Part shown: piece after piece, positions 1 to 7,898 of the stretch
Layout: each line of letters opens with the position of its first letter
Position numbering within the stretch: the stretch's first letter is position 1
Origin: Nostoc flagelliforme FACHB-838
GTDB taxonomy: Bacteria; Cyanobacteriota; Cyanobacteriia; Cyanobacteriales; Nostocaceae
NCBI RefSeq assembly: GCF_014698065.1
Contig: NZ_JACJSI010000060.1
Span: 1 to 41,771, forward strand
Length of the DNA: 41,771 nt
Direction of reading: 5' to 3'
The notes under the pieces: model-generated
Database searches by the model: none
What the model was told of the DNA's origin: nothing
Seen by the model: only the letters and a program-made list of their open reading frames with translations
Position numbers and translations under genes: made by a program

Positions 1-170
1 TGAGGAGTCCAATTAAAATGGGCAGCTATTTTTTCCACGTACCAGCCATGTGCATTTAGCCTAACCACCTCTGCTCGGTCTTTAACTTTCTGTGGTACAT
101 CCACAGTTCTTAGGTTTAACAGGGTTTTGTCATCTTCACGAGTTAAGAATACCCTTATACGAGCACCCAT
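1..170 (-). CDS. IS630-family transposase, N-terminal fragment cut by the window edge
   Basis: Only the first 56 complete codons are visible; the gene runs off the left edge. It begins MGARIRVFLT and contains VKDRAEVVRLNAHGW followed by YVEKIAAHFNW, which matches the N-terminal helix-turn-helix of IS630/Tc1-like transposases common in Nostoc; this part binds the element's terminal repeats, and the catalytic DDE domain would lie outside the window. The ATG at 168-170 has a good Shine-Dalgarno (GAGGT, about 9 nt upstream), so the start is secure. The element's end must lie somewhere in 171-381 but I cannot place its terminal repeat. It is probably not the same element as the one at the right edge, because cyanobacterial transposases with this N-terminus generally carry a different DDE-domain sequence from the one seen there (recalled, not searched). 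Confidence 0.85.
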   Translation of the reverse strand, partial: MGARIRVFLTREDDKTLLNLRTVDVPQKVKDRAEVVRLNAHGWYVEKIAAHFNWTP

Positions 171-381
171 ATCTTGCTTACCTCAGTAGATACATTCTCT
201 GTATTTATTTATCTTTACATAGTTTGGTTTTTCCACGCCATTCTACTTACCCTTATCCACATCTAAATCGCGTTTACCATGAAAACTATAGTTTTTTGGA
301 ATTAGGGTAAAGCTCATAACTCAAGCTACAATCAAATAATACACTCTCCTTAAAAACTCCAAGTTTCAAAATGGATGGGGT

Positions 382-954
382 TTATGTCTGTGTAGTAGGT
401 ATTTCTTTAATTTTGGTTACATCAATTTTGCTTAACCAAGTAACTAAGTCTTCTGAGTCAAGTGCTATCTCGCTTCCTAAGGTTTTGATATAAAGAAGTC
501 CGTCACTAATAATTAAATCTCGAATTGGATACCATGAATCACGTCTTCTAATCAGAAGTTCCAACGGAATCCCTGGTCTTAAAGTATACTTACGATATTT
601 CCACCAAGCTCGCCATAGAAGCACAGATTTAGTACAGTACATCTGATAGCCTTTGGGAATTTCGCTGTATTGATACTGATAAAAACCCCGACTATCTACT
701 TCTCCTTTGAGGAGATAACTATATTCTGCTAATGCCTGATTTATCAATTCCCACTGGGATGATTTTGGAGAAATCGAGAATTCAGATAGGGTGTTAGATA
801 ACTGGACGGTGGCAATCACGCCTTCAGATTTCGCTGTAAGTTGGTTTGTTTTATACACTGTTTGCGCTGTCAAAACGGGATTTGACAACAAAACGTCTTT
901 TTTTTGGATAGAGTTTTGCACAAACTCTCGAATTAAATCTAGATTAGACAACAT
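382..954 (-). CDS. Hypothetical protein, 190 aa, related to the protein at 4632-5243
   Basis: I do not recognise a named family. The protein is soluble, with no signal peptide or membrane segment. An N-terminal helical part (about residues 1-40) is followed by SEGVIATV (about 43-50), then an F-S-I-S-P segment and a Trp/Tyr-rich middle (VLLWRAWWKYRKY, about 111-123). The same order of landmarks (SEEGVIATI, then F-T-P, then a late hydrophobic strand and helix) appears in the protein at 4632-5243, so the two look like diverged members of one family. It lies about 200 bp from the start of the left-edge transposase, in an accessory-looking stretch. A regulatory or immunity role would be guesswork. 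Confidence 0.7.
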   Translation of the reverse strand: MLSNLDLIREFVQNSIQKKDVLLSNPVLTAQTVYKTNQLTAKSEGVIATVQLSNTLSEFSISPKSSQWELINQALAEYSYLLKGEVDSRGFYQYQYSEIPKGYQMYCTKSVLLWRAWWKYRKYTLRPGIPLELLIRRRDSWYPIRDLIISDGLLYIKTLGSEIALDSEDLVTWLSKIDVTKIKEIPTTQT

Positions 955-1169
955 AAAACTATTTATACTAAATCAACCAGTGTGATCAAAGTCACAGCTT
1001 TACTTAAATTAATAACTACACTGGTCTTGTATTTAAATCAGGATTATTACTAACTTTATTTATACTAGATTCTTTATTTGACTATGGATTTGTGAAGTTT
1101 AATATCAGTATACTGATGTCTATTAGGCTGGTTGACAAAATCATTGTTTCCAGATAAATGAACGGCAAA

Positions 1170-1976
1170 TTAAATTTTTACGCCTTCGAGTAAAGGCTGA
1201 AATACCGGAACTAATTCGGGACGACTGACAACAAGGGTAGGAAAAGAGCGATCGCTATAATCTTCTCCCGGTGATAATGGAAACGGTTCTAATTTCAGCG
1301 ATGACCAGACACCGCCAGCAGCCTGGACAATTACCCAAGCCCCGGCTAAGTCCCAAACTTTTGGTGTCGCCTCAATACCGCCTAGAGTAGCTCCAGTAGC
1401 AACTGTCAAAAAGTTATAGCTAGCCACACCTAACATCCGAATTTTGCAGGGAAAGCCGTTTTTAATAGCTGCGGTGCTGCGCGAACAGAGGTTAAAAAAG
1501 TGATTATTGCTAGGACTATCTACACTGCTGTGGATGGGGTGGTTGTTGAGAAATGCTCCTGTTGGTGTTGCTAAACCAGATGAACCCGCCCAAAAACCAT
1601 GAAAAGCTTGATTCAAGGTTGGTGCATAAATATACCCAAAAATGGGTGTGCCTCGATACAGTAAACCCAGAGATATTGTCCAGAGAGGAATGCCGCGTGT
1701 AAAGTTGGTTGTGCCGTCGAGAGGGTCAATTACCCAGCACCACTCCGTACCGGGAAATGACTGATCGCTCTCTTCACTCAAAATGCCATAACCAGAGAAA
1801 TTAGAAGCGATCGCATCCCTAATTTCCTGATCTGCCCATTTATCTGCTTGCGTCACCAAACTACCATCAGCTTTTTGGTCAGCCTGTACTTTCCCAAAAT
1901 CTTGCATTAGCTGCTTGCCCACTCTAGTAGTCGTAGTTTGGGCAAAATCTAGAATTGTTGTCCAAAAATCATTCAT
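1170..1976 (-). CDS. Inositol monophosphatase family protein (SuhB/HisN-like)
   Basis: A 268-residue protein of the Mg2+/Li+-dependent phosphatase superfamily. The metal-binding motifs are present: GILSEESD supplies the conserved glutamate, WVIDPLDGTTNF is motif A, and WDLAGAWVIVQAAGG is motif B with its metal-binding aspartate. Length and layout are normal for the family, which dephosphorylates inositol phosphates, histidinol phosphate or related sugar phosphates in the cytosol; the exact substrate cannot be read from sequence. The ATG at 1974-1976 is the natural start because STRR-type repeats begin directly upstream. It lies downstream of, and in the same direction as, the BCD carrier, separated by a 56-bp repeat-filled spacer, so co-transcription is possible. 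Confidence 0.92.
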   Translation of the reverse strand: MNDFWTTILDFAQTTTTRVGKQLMQDFGKVQADQKADGSLVTQADKWADQEIRDAIASNFSGYGILSEESDQSFPGTEWCWVIDPLDGTTNFTRGIPLWTISLGLLYRGTPIFGYIYAPTLNQAFHGFWAGSSGLATPTGAFLNNHPIHSSVDSPSNNHFFNLCSRSTAAIKNGFPCKIRMLGVASYNFLTVATGATLGGIEATPKVWDLAGAWVIVQAAGGVWSSLKLEPFPLSPGEDYSDRSFPTLVVSRPELVPVFQPLLEGVKI

Positions 1977-1978
1977 TA

Positions 1979-2023
1979 GTTATTAGTCATTTGTCATTTG
2001 TCATTTGTCCCATGCCCTATGCC
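1979..2023. repeat. STRR-type heptamer repeats (TCATTAG / TCATTTG), then ATGCCC units
   Basis: The spacer between the phosphatase and the BCD carrier is a run of TTAGTCAT and TTTGTCAT units followed by CATGCCCTATGCCC. These are short tandemly repeated repetitive sequences typical of heterocystous cyanobacteria. The same units recur at 9464-9518, 12673-12700, 19979-19992 and 22440-22456. Confidence 0.75.
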
Positions 2024-2032
2024 CTATACAGT

Positions 2033-3466
2033 TTAATCTAAATCGCTTTCCAAAACCGAAGCGATCGCTTGCTTGGTACTCGTTTGAAATTCTGTGATGT
2101 TCACTCGATTCAGAAACCAAATTGATAGCACCATTCCCACGGCTTCTAGAGCAAATACCAGCCCATAGGCTAGTTCTAGGCTAGGTAGCAGCTTGCGTCC
2201 AATATCCAAAACTGTACCTCCGATTACTACCGCCACACCTCTAGAAAGGGACTGCGCTAATCCCCATGCCCCAATAAACGTACCTGCGGCTTCTGCTGCG
2301 GTCAGATCCAACATTAAGCTAATTGCTGCTGTAGTTAAGAAACCTGCGGCTAAACCGAAAAAGAACAAACCTAGTTTGAGAACTGCTGCATTAGCTGTGA
2401 ATCCTGATATACCTAGCAATATTGCACAGAATGCTACTAACATACAGCCTAGACGTGCAGTTCTGCGCTTACCCAAACGCGGGACAATATAAAAGCCCGT
2501 AACGCCGTAGGCAATTAGTAAACCCATCCCATAAAAAATATTTAATTTGGTACTTTCTGCTAGGGGCATTTTAAACACTTGACCTGCATAAGGTTCCAAA
2601 ATCGGGTCTTGCATAAACAAACTGATGGTCATCACCAGTAAAAAGGTGAAGAATATACCTGTTTGTGGGCTAGCTGTCAAGATTTTCCAAGCACTGCCTA
2701 GAGTAATGCTATCTTCCCGGTTCACCAGTGTGGAACGGGTTAAGTATTGAGAGTATTTTTTTTCTACACCGAATGTTGCTGCGATCGCTAAACCAAATAC
2801 AATTGCTGGGACGATAGTAAACAATCTATTGATTGCTGGCTGCAAGGTTTCTACTGTTGCTTCTGGAGTTAACTGTCTTAGCAAGCTGGCACTAATAATC
2901 GCCCCAACAATAATCCCCACCATTAGCATCGACCAAACTACACCGACTACTTTGGAACGGTTATCTTCTTCAGATATATCCACCAACAAAGCAGCAAAAG
3001 CAGTACCGCTAGCACAAATTCCTAGACCGTATATAGCGAAAACTAAAGCCAAAAGTGCTGTCCAGCCGATTGTTTGGGTTGTCCATACCCAAGTACCTGC
3101 ACTATTTCCAGCAACATTCATCTGCCACATTACTTGTACAGCTAAAAATGCTGCGATCGCAAATATTGCCGCGCCCACCCAAACATAAGCTGTGCGGTGA
3201 TATCCCCATAGCGGCTTGGCATCGGAAATCTGGCCGAACCAGACACGCGAAGGAGCAACAAATAAAGGCAGTGCTAGAACTACTGAAACTAGCGTCGCCG
3301 GAATTGCTATTTCTTGAATCATGACTCTGTTGAGTACGCCCAGAGTCAAGATAGACATCATGCTCAACCCCATCTGAAATAAACCCAGGCGGAACATAGT
3401 CAGCAGGTTTACCCTTGGCACAGATAGGGATTTTGTTTTGGGATCAAATACTTCACCGCTTGCCAT
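2033..3466 (-). CDS. BCD/PucC-family MFS transporter
   Basis: A 477-residue polytopic membrane protein with about 12 hydrophobic helices. The N-terminal region (LLTMFRLGLFQMGLSMM, then LPLFVAPSRVWFGQISD, then GYHRTAYVWVG) is characteristic of the BCH/PucC/LhaA subfamily of the major facilitator superfamily, which in phototrophs is linked to (bacterio)chlorophyll handling and light-harvesting complex assembly. Cyanobacterial members are usually annotated as BCD-family MFS transporters; the transported molecule is not established. By analogy it would sit in the thylakoid or plasma membrane. The ATG at 3464-3466 precedes MASGEVFDPKTKSLSVPR, a plausible cytosolic leader. The nearest gene downstream is the inositol-monophosphatase-family gene on the same strand. 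Confidence 0.9.
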   Translation of the reverse strand: MASGEVFDPKTKSLSVPRVNLLTMFRLGLFQMGLSMMSILTLGVLNRVMIQEIAIPATLVSVVLALPLFVAPSRVWFGQISDAKPLWGYHRTAYVWVGAAIFAIAAFLAVQVMWQMNVAGNSAGTWVWTTQTIGWTALLALVFAIYGLGICASGTAFAALLVDISEEDNRSKVVGVVWSMLMVGIIVGAIISASLLRQLTPEATVETLQPAINRLFTIVPAIVFGLAIAATFGVEKKYSQYLTRSTLVNREDSITLGSAWKILTASPQTGIFFTFLLVMTISLFMQDPILEPYAGQVFKMPLAESTKLNIFYGMGLLIAYGVTGFYIVPRLGKRRTARLGCMLVAFCAILLGISGFTANAAVLKLGLFFFGLAAGFLTTAAISLMLDLTAAEAAGTFIGAWGLAQSLSRGVAVVIGGTVLDIGRKLLPSLELAYGLVFALEAVGMVLSIWFLNRVNITEFQTSTKQAIASVLESDLD

Positions 3467-3526
3467 AGCTACTTTTTCGTATAGTTTATAGGATTTAATC
3501 TCTCTCTCTTTAAATAAAGATAAACC

Positions 3527-3649
3527 CTACCCGCTCAAAATCAGCGAACGAAAAGTTGAAGTTGCGTTTGGCAAGCGATTATACACCCAATTAGGGTATG
3601 CTTCAGCCAAGTTAGGATTAATTTTTAGGGCTTGGTTGTAATCTGCGAT
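3527..3649 (-). pseudogene. TPR-repeat remnant
   Basis: On the minus strand, 40 codons ending in TAG at 3527-3529 read IADYNQALKINPNLAEAY and onward, which matches the consensus of one tetratricopeptide repeat. No start codon is available: the frame meets the dispersed repeat at 3653-3673, and after the TPR consensus the sequence continues for about 20 unrelated residues to the stop. It is therefore best read as the 3' stub of a TPR gene that was deleted or disrupted. It occupies the spacer between the BCD carrier and the broken Rpn gene. Confidence 0.65.
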
Positions 3650-3652
3650 ACC

Positions 3653-3673
3653 TACGACGGGCTACGCCTACGC
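3653..3673. repeat. Dispersed 21-bp repeat, copy 1
   Basis: The 21-mer beginning TACGACGGG and ending GCCTACGC occurs identically at 6526-6546, in degenerate form at 30775-30795 (TACAACGGGCTACACCTATG), and as a diverged inverse copy inside 41044-41077. The right flanks also resemble each other (GCATAACAAGAG here, GCACAATAAGAG at copy 2). It abuts the TPR remnant. Confidence 0.7.
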
Positions 3674-3700
3674 ATAACAAGAGAATTTTAGGATGAAGTA

Positions 3701-4510
3701 GTGAAACGAGACTGCATTTACTATCAAATTTTTAAGCGCTTTCCTGGGTTACTCTTTGAACTGATTGATAATCCTCCTCTGCAAGGGCAAAACTAGCGAT
3801 TTGAATCAGTTGAAGTCAAAGAAACCGCTTTTCGCATGGATGGTGTGTTTTTACCTCCAGAGGATGCAACATCCAAAGTGATCTTTTTTGCTGAAGTTCA
3901 ATTCCAAAGAGATGAAGCTCTTTACCATCGGTTCTTCATCGAGTCGCTGATGTACCTGAACCGAAATCGTTCTCAGTACGATGACTGGTTCTGTGTAGTA
4001 ATTTTTTCATCACGCTCTTTGGAACCAAGAGATCAAAAAACTCATCGAATATTTCTCAACAGCGATCAAGTACAGCGAATCTATTTAGATGAGTTAAGCG
4101 CGACTAATCAGCAGCCAATAGGCATCAACTTGATGCAGTTGACTCTAGCATCGGATGAAGTGATGGCAGAGCAAGCAAAGCAATTGATTAAGCGGGTAAA
4201 ATTAGAAGAAACGGACACACTGCCGAAAAACGAAATACTGGACATCATAACCACAATCGCCGTTTATAAGTTTTCGACCTTGAGTAGAGAGGAAGTTGAA
4301 GCTATGCTAGGACTGACTTTGGAACAAACAAAGGTTTATCAGGAAGCGAAAGCCGAGGGACGAGAAGAAGGTCGACAAGAACAGAAAGCTGAAATGTTGA
4401 AACTTACGGTACCTCTGTTACTACAGACAGGGATGAGTATGGAGCAGATTGCTCAACACCTCAATGTTGATATAGAAGCTGTCCAGATTGCCGCACAGCA
4501 AAACATATAG
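3701..4510 (+). pseudogene. Rpn-family (PD-(D/E)XK) nuclease/transposase-like gene with an in-frame TAG
   Basis: The gene should start at GTG 3701 (reading MKRDCIYYQIFKRFPGLLFELI, the usual N-terminus of cyanobacterial Rpn/DUF2887-type proteins). It runs in one frame to 4510, but codon 32 is TAG (3794-3796), where the family normally has a tyrosine in a QN-Y-RFESVEVKETAFR context. The rest of the frame is intact: FRMDGVFLPPE, then FFAEVQFQRDEALYHRFF with the nuclease-core E-x-Q, then a C-terminal helical tail (QEAKAEGREEGRQEQKAEM, then MSMEQIAQHLNV). An ATG at 3836 could give a 224-residue product lacking the first 45 residues and so part of the nuclease fold. This family promotes RecA-independent recombination or acts as mobile-element-associated nucleases. 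A single point change would restore it, so the inactivation looks recent. Confidence 0.85.
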
Positions 4511-4631
4511 AATGGTCATTTCATATCTGTTGTCATATTTTTGCAAAATGAGGAAAGCTTGATTAAAATCCTCAATTGCCTTTTTCTAGTTTACAGAGCG
4601 ATGCCCCAAAATATGACAGATTAAATTATGC

Positions 4632-5243
4632 CTATTTGAGATTCAGAAGTTGAAGCAGATTTTGAAGCTTAAAATTATTCCAACTCAGAGCTACTGAAGT
4701 TTCAATAGTTAAATTTCCTTGTTGAAGGTTAGTTATCAAAGCAGAACCATTTTCAAGACTATGGAAAAGGGAATCTAAAAGCTGCAATTGATTTCGAAGA
4801 AGAGTATAGTAAACCTTATTATTTTCAATTCTAACCTCTTTTGGTAAAGCCCCATTGGGAAGTTTACCTCCCAAAAATCTTGTCCAACCTGCAATCAGGT
4901 AACGGTAAACTATGGATTCGGTTTCAAACTGAGGGGGGTTCAATAAGCGAAGTTCCCCTTCAATGCAATCTTTATTAAGAGTTATTTTTTCAGGAGTAAA
5001 ATGTAATTTTATTTGAATTTTATTGTACTCTATTGTCGCAATAACTCCTTCCTCCGAGTGTGGTTCTAAGTTTTTTAATTGCTCAACTCTAGATTCTGCT
5101 TGTTGACAGAGAAGTAAAACCATTTTTTTTGTCAAAGTTAACTGTTTAGCATCTGAGCTAAACATTATGTATTCTTCTAGACTTCTTTTTAGAAATTGTC
5201 TAGACTCGTGAAACGTTGCTGTAAATTTGTTAAATACACCCAT
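4632..5243 (-). CDS. Hypothetical protein, 203 aa, related to the protein at 382-954
   Basis: No named family recognised. The N-terminal ~70 residues are helical and charged, followed by SEEGVIATIEYNKIQIKLHFTPEKI (about 68-92, split here as SEEGVIATIE and LHFTPEK), then EGELRLLNPPQF and a C-terminal part ending in leucine-rich LQNLLQLLNLK. The SEGVIAT core and the following F-x-P step match the protein at 382-954. There is no signal peptide or membrane helix. The ATG at 5241-5243 gives MGVFNKFTATFHES. It stands alone on the minus strand between the broken Rpn gene and a small membrane protein. Cytosolic; function unknown. Confidence 0.72.
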   Translation of the reverse strand: MGVFNKFTATFHESRQFLKRSLEEYIMFSSDAKQLTLTKKMVLLLCQQAESRVEQLKNLEPHSEEGVIATIEYNKIQIKLHFTPEKITLNKDCIEGELRLLNPPQFETESIVYRYLIAGWTRFLGGKLPNGALPKEVRIENNKVYYTLLRNQLQLLDSLFHSLENGSALITNLQQGNLTIETSVALSWNNFKLQNLLQLLNLK

Positions 5244-5509
5244 ATTTAGTTATTTAGAGAAGATAAAATTATTGGAAGCCGAACTGTCCAGGTTCATAGA
5301 CTTGATAGCACTTATAGGGTATTATTTCCATTGGAACAAAAACCGAGATAAGCCATACTATATAGACAAATGGTAGATTAGCTACTAGTAATGTTAAAAA
5401 ATCAACTACTAAATCTATCGACACAATCTTTATACAGTAGGCGTTTTGAGATTAACCCGGTTTTTTGTTCATTTGCTACACTCTCCCCTTTTACCTGAAG
5501 TAGAGAGAA

Positions 5510-5713
5510 TTAGCTGTCACTTTTATCCTTATCATTATTATTTAGTTCATCTCCAACACTCTCTGCGAACCAAGTTGCACCAGCCCCAGCAGCCGTAAGC
5601 CCAACAACAGCAACTACCCCTATAGGTGCAGCTATAGCTACAGCACCAACTCCAACAGCAACTGTTGCAGCTTTTAATACTTTTCCAACTGTTATCTTTT
5701 CAAGTCCAAGCAT
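5510..5713 (-). CDS. Small Gly/Ala-rich membrane-type protein, 67 aa
   Basis: From the ATG at 5711-5713 the protein reads MLGLEKITVGKVLKAATVAVG, continues through about 35 Ala/Val/Gly residues that could form one or two membrane helices or an amphipathic glycine-zipper hairpin, and ends in a charged tail (ELNNNDKDKSDS). I chose this start because GGGAGAG lies about 4-6 nt upstream. A TTG at 5810-5812 would add 33 residues but has no visible ribosome site. Glycine-zipper hairpins occur in bacteriocin-like and stress-related small proteins, but no specific family is recognised. It has no close neighbour in the same direction. Confidence 0.5.
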   Translation of the reverse strand: MLGLEKITVGKVLKAATVAVGVGAVAIAAPIGVVAVVGLTAAGAGATWFAESVGDELNNNDKDKSDS

Positions 5714-6186
5714 AATGCTCTCCCAAAAATATTTAGGTTTCCATTTATAAGTATTCCCGTAAAATTGGGTTGAATTATCATGATCAGAATAAAAGTCAAA
5801 GAACTTGAACAAATAATTATCACAACATTGAGCAGGAATTAGCTAAAAAATAGCGATCACGCTCCAGCATTAGTGAAAACACAGTGATTGTACTAGTGAG
5901 TATGGAAATGTTTCAGGATATTTACTAGCATGGTTCGCCATAAGAAGTCTTTAATCTATGGATTGCTTTAATAAGCGATCTAGAAGTAATTAAACTCTGA
6001 TTATAGGTGCTTATTAGAGTCATAGTATTTCTCTGTAACTTTATCGGATGCAATCAAACCACATAAAAATATCACTATTAAATTGTGGTTTTAACTACGC
6101 TATTCCCTTGAATTAGTAAGATAAACTTGCCGTATGCATGTCATCCAACTACTTACCTTCATCTAGTAATCAAAAAGGCATAGGCA
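5714..6186. other. 473-bp spacer with one 8-bp hairpin; otherwise nothing recognised
   Basis: This is AT-rich and without convincing coding sequence on either strand. It holds a perfect inverted repeat, AAACCACA (6056-6063) with TGTGGTTT (6084-6091), 20-nt loop. The hairpin ends about 95 bp before the 74-residue gene at 6187 and has no T-tract, so it is more likely a leader structure or chance than a terminator. The 5' regions of the divergent genes on both sides share this spacer. Confidence 0.5.
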
Positions 6187-6411
6187 ATGAGTAAAGAACC
6201 AGCCAAAGTAATATTATGGGAAGAAAATCAAAAAGATTTTCTAAAAAAATTCTACGATCTCCAATTTACTCCCAGAGTAGGAGAGGAAGTATACCTAAAA
6301 AAAGAGAAATGGAAAGTAACCAGAGTTGAGCATGATATAGAAATTAGTGAGATTAATGTCTACATGGAATTAATCAAAAAAGCCAAGCAGGATAAATCAT
6401 CTAATTCATAA
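6187..6411 (+). CDS. Small hypothetical protein, 74 aa
   Basis: The protein begins MSKEPAKVILWEENQKDF and has the pattern GEEVYLKKEKWKVTRVEHDIE, then INVYMELIKK: a short all-beta core in which a W-K-V-x-x-V-x-H strand is followed by a VYMEL strand. This layout is seen in many small conserved cyanobacterial and phage-like proteins of unknown function. There is no signal peptide or membrane helix. The start is supported only by a weak purine stretch (AGGCATAGGCA) before ATG 6187. The gene is followed by a GC-rich hairpin at 6443-6461. I cannot assign a role. Confidence 0.6.
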   Translation: MSKEPAKVILWEENQKDFLKKFYDLQFTPRVGEEVYLKKEKWKVTRVEHDIEISEINVYMELIKKAKQDKSSNS

Positions 6412-6442
6412 ATACAAGTAAATACGCTCAACTATTATAAAA

Positions 6443-6461
6443 GGGAGGCTAATAACCTCCC
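6443..6461. terminator. Terminator-like hairpin GGGAGG/CCTCCC
   Basis: A perfect 6-bp GC-rich stem (GGGAGG 6443-6448, CCTCCC 6456-6461) with a 7-nt loop, 32 bp after the 74-residue gene. The A-run precedes it on the plus strand, so the T-tract follows only when transcribed from the minus strand; it is at most a partial terminator for the plus-strand gene. Confidence 0.5.
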
Positions 6462-6525
6462 TGAATTCTGAGAATAGATATATTGTCAGGTGTAATTTGT
6501 AAATCTTTATGCAAGCCGCAATGTC

Positions 6526-6546
6526 TACGACGGGCTACGCCTACGC
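6526..6546. repeat. Dispersed 21-bp repeat, copy 2
   Basis: Exact copy of the 21-mer at 3653-3673, in the same orientation, about 130 bp upstream of the aldo/keto reductase start. A HIP1-like GCGATCGC octamer lies shortly downstream. Confidence 0.7.
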
Positions 6547-6677
6547 ACAATAAGAGTTGCGGCGAAATGGTGGCGATCGCATTATGAAAATACTGCATCA
6601 ACTTCCCCACACCCAATCTTGTCTGTAACGATACACTATAAAAGTAAAGAAATGTAAATAAATTAAATTTTGCAACC

Positions 6678-7625
6678 GTGGAAAACATCACATTGGGGCA
6701 AAATGGCCCATCTGTTACACCTTTGTGCATAGGCACTTGGGCTTGGGGTGATAAACTATTTTGGAATTATGGCAGTGCCTACGGCCCAGAACAGTTACAA
6801 GAAGCCTTTACCGCAGCTTTAGAAGCTGGGATTACCTTCTTTGATACTGCCGAAATCTATGGAATGGGAAAGAGCGAGGAATTTTTAGGGCAATTTCTGC
6901 AACAGACACAACAACCTGTACAAATCGCTACAAAATTTGGCCCCCTACCGTGGCGATTTACAGCCCAATCTGTCTCAGATGCTTTAACAGCCAGCCTCAA
7001 ACGGCTACAACTTGAGCGGATCGCACTGTACCAAGTGCATTGGCCTTTTGCCTTCTTTTTAAGTCAACAAACTTTGATGAATGCCTTAGCAGATGAAGTG
7101 AAGCGGGGCAGAATTGCGGCAGTCGGTGTGAGTAACTACTCAGCAGAGCAAATGCGAGACGCGCATCAAATATTGGCGGCCCGGGGAGTGCCTTTGGCTG
7201 TTAACCAAGTGCGCTATTCTTTACTCACTCGTCAAGTTGAAAGTAAAGGTATTATGGCAACTGCCCGTGAGTTGGGTGTGACTATTTTGGCTTATAGTCC
7301 CTTAGCACAGGGATTACTTACAGGCAAGTACAGTATTGATAGTACTGAAACCCCCACTGGTGCAAGGAAAGTAGATCCGCGATTTAACAAAGAAGGGTTG
7401 CAAAAAATTGCCCCAGTTATCTCTTTGCTACGCAAGTTCGGAGAAAAATACGATCGCACTCCTGCTCAAGTTGCTCTCAACTGGTTAATTGCTCAGGGGA
7501 ATGTTATTCCCATTGCTGGGGTAAAGACAGCCGAACAGGTACGACAGAATGCTGGTGCTTTGGGCTGGAGATTGAGCGATGATGAAATTGGAGAATTAGA
7601 ACAAGTTAGTCGTCCTTGGCTGTAG
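6678..7625 (+). CDS. Aldo/keto reductase
   Basis: A 315-residue NAD(P)H-dependent oxidoreductase of the AKR (TIM-barrel) superfamily. The catalytic tetrad is visible: Asp and Tyr in FFDTAEIYGMGKSE, Lys in IATKFGP, His in YQVHWPF. The cofactor-binding C-terminal part (AYSPLAQGLLTGKY, then IPIAGVKTAEQVRQNAGALGW) is intact. The start is the GTG at 6678, giving MENITLGQNGPSVTPLCIGTW, the standard AKR N-terminus; no ATG is placed as well. Length is normal. It is monocistronic, faces the convergent helicase gene and is separated from it by a bidirectional hairpin. The substrate is not predictable; family members reduce a range of aldehydes. Confidence 0.93.
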   Translation: MENITLGQNGPSVTPLCIGTWAWGDKLFWNYGSAYGPEQLQEAFTAALEAGITFFDTAEIYGMGKSEEFLGQFLQQTQQPVQIATKFGPLPWRFTAQSVSDALTASLKRLQLERIALYQVHWPFAFFLSQQTLMNALADEVKRGRIAAVGVSNYSAEQMRDAHQILAARGVPLAVNQVRYSLLTRQVESKGIMATARELGVTILAYSPLAQGLLTGKYSIDSTETPTGARKVDPRFNKEGLQKIAPVISLLRKFGEKYDRTPAQVALNWLIAQGNVIPIAGVKTAEQVRQNAGALGWRLSDDEIGELEQVSRPWL

Positions 7626-7829
7626 TATTTTTGAACTACTCAAACACAGGAGTTCAAATTTCTGACACTACTAGCTCCCAACCAGGTAGTAAGTCTAGTA
7701 GTGTCCGTTTGTCATTGCATCTTTAATTGATCTTCCTACAAACTGGTAGAAAAAGTTACCAAAAAAGCCAGAAAGTCAAGAGCCAAAGCCAAAATCTTGA
7801 CTCTTAACTCTCAACTCTCCAATTTTATA

Positions 7830-7875
7830 TTTGGATTTTGGATTGAAGAAAAAATCTAAAAATCTAAAATCCAAA
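7830..7875. terminator. Hairpin between convergent genes, possibly a bidirectional terminator
   Basis: TTTGGATTTTGGATT (7830-7844) pairs with AATCTAAAATCCAAA (7861-7875) with one mismatch. It lies between the stops of the plus-strand aldo/keto reductase and the minus-strand helicase. The stem is AT-rich and made of TTTTGGAT units, so it may also be a low-complexity repeat rather than a functional terminator. Confidence 0.4.
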
Positions 7876-7898
7876 ATTGATTAACTTCTAACTGTTGA

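Noticed and set aside
2193..2492. Plus-strand frames opposite the BCD carrier (also 2829-3188 and 3055-3324)
   Set aside because: Long only because the antisense gene is GC-poor in stops; no domain, and the minus-strand BCD/PucC protein is unambiguous.
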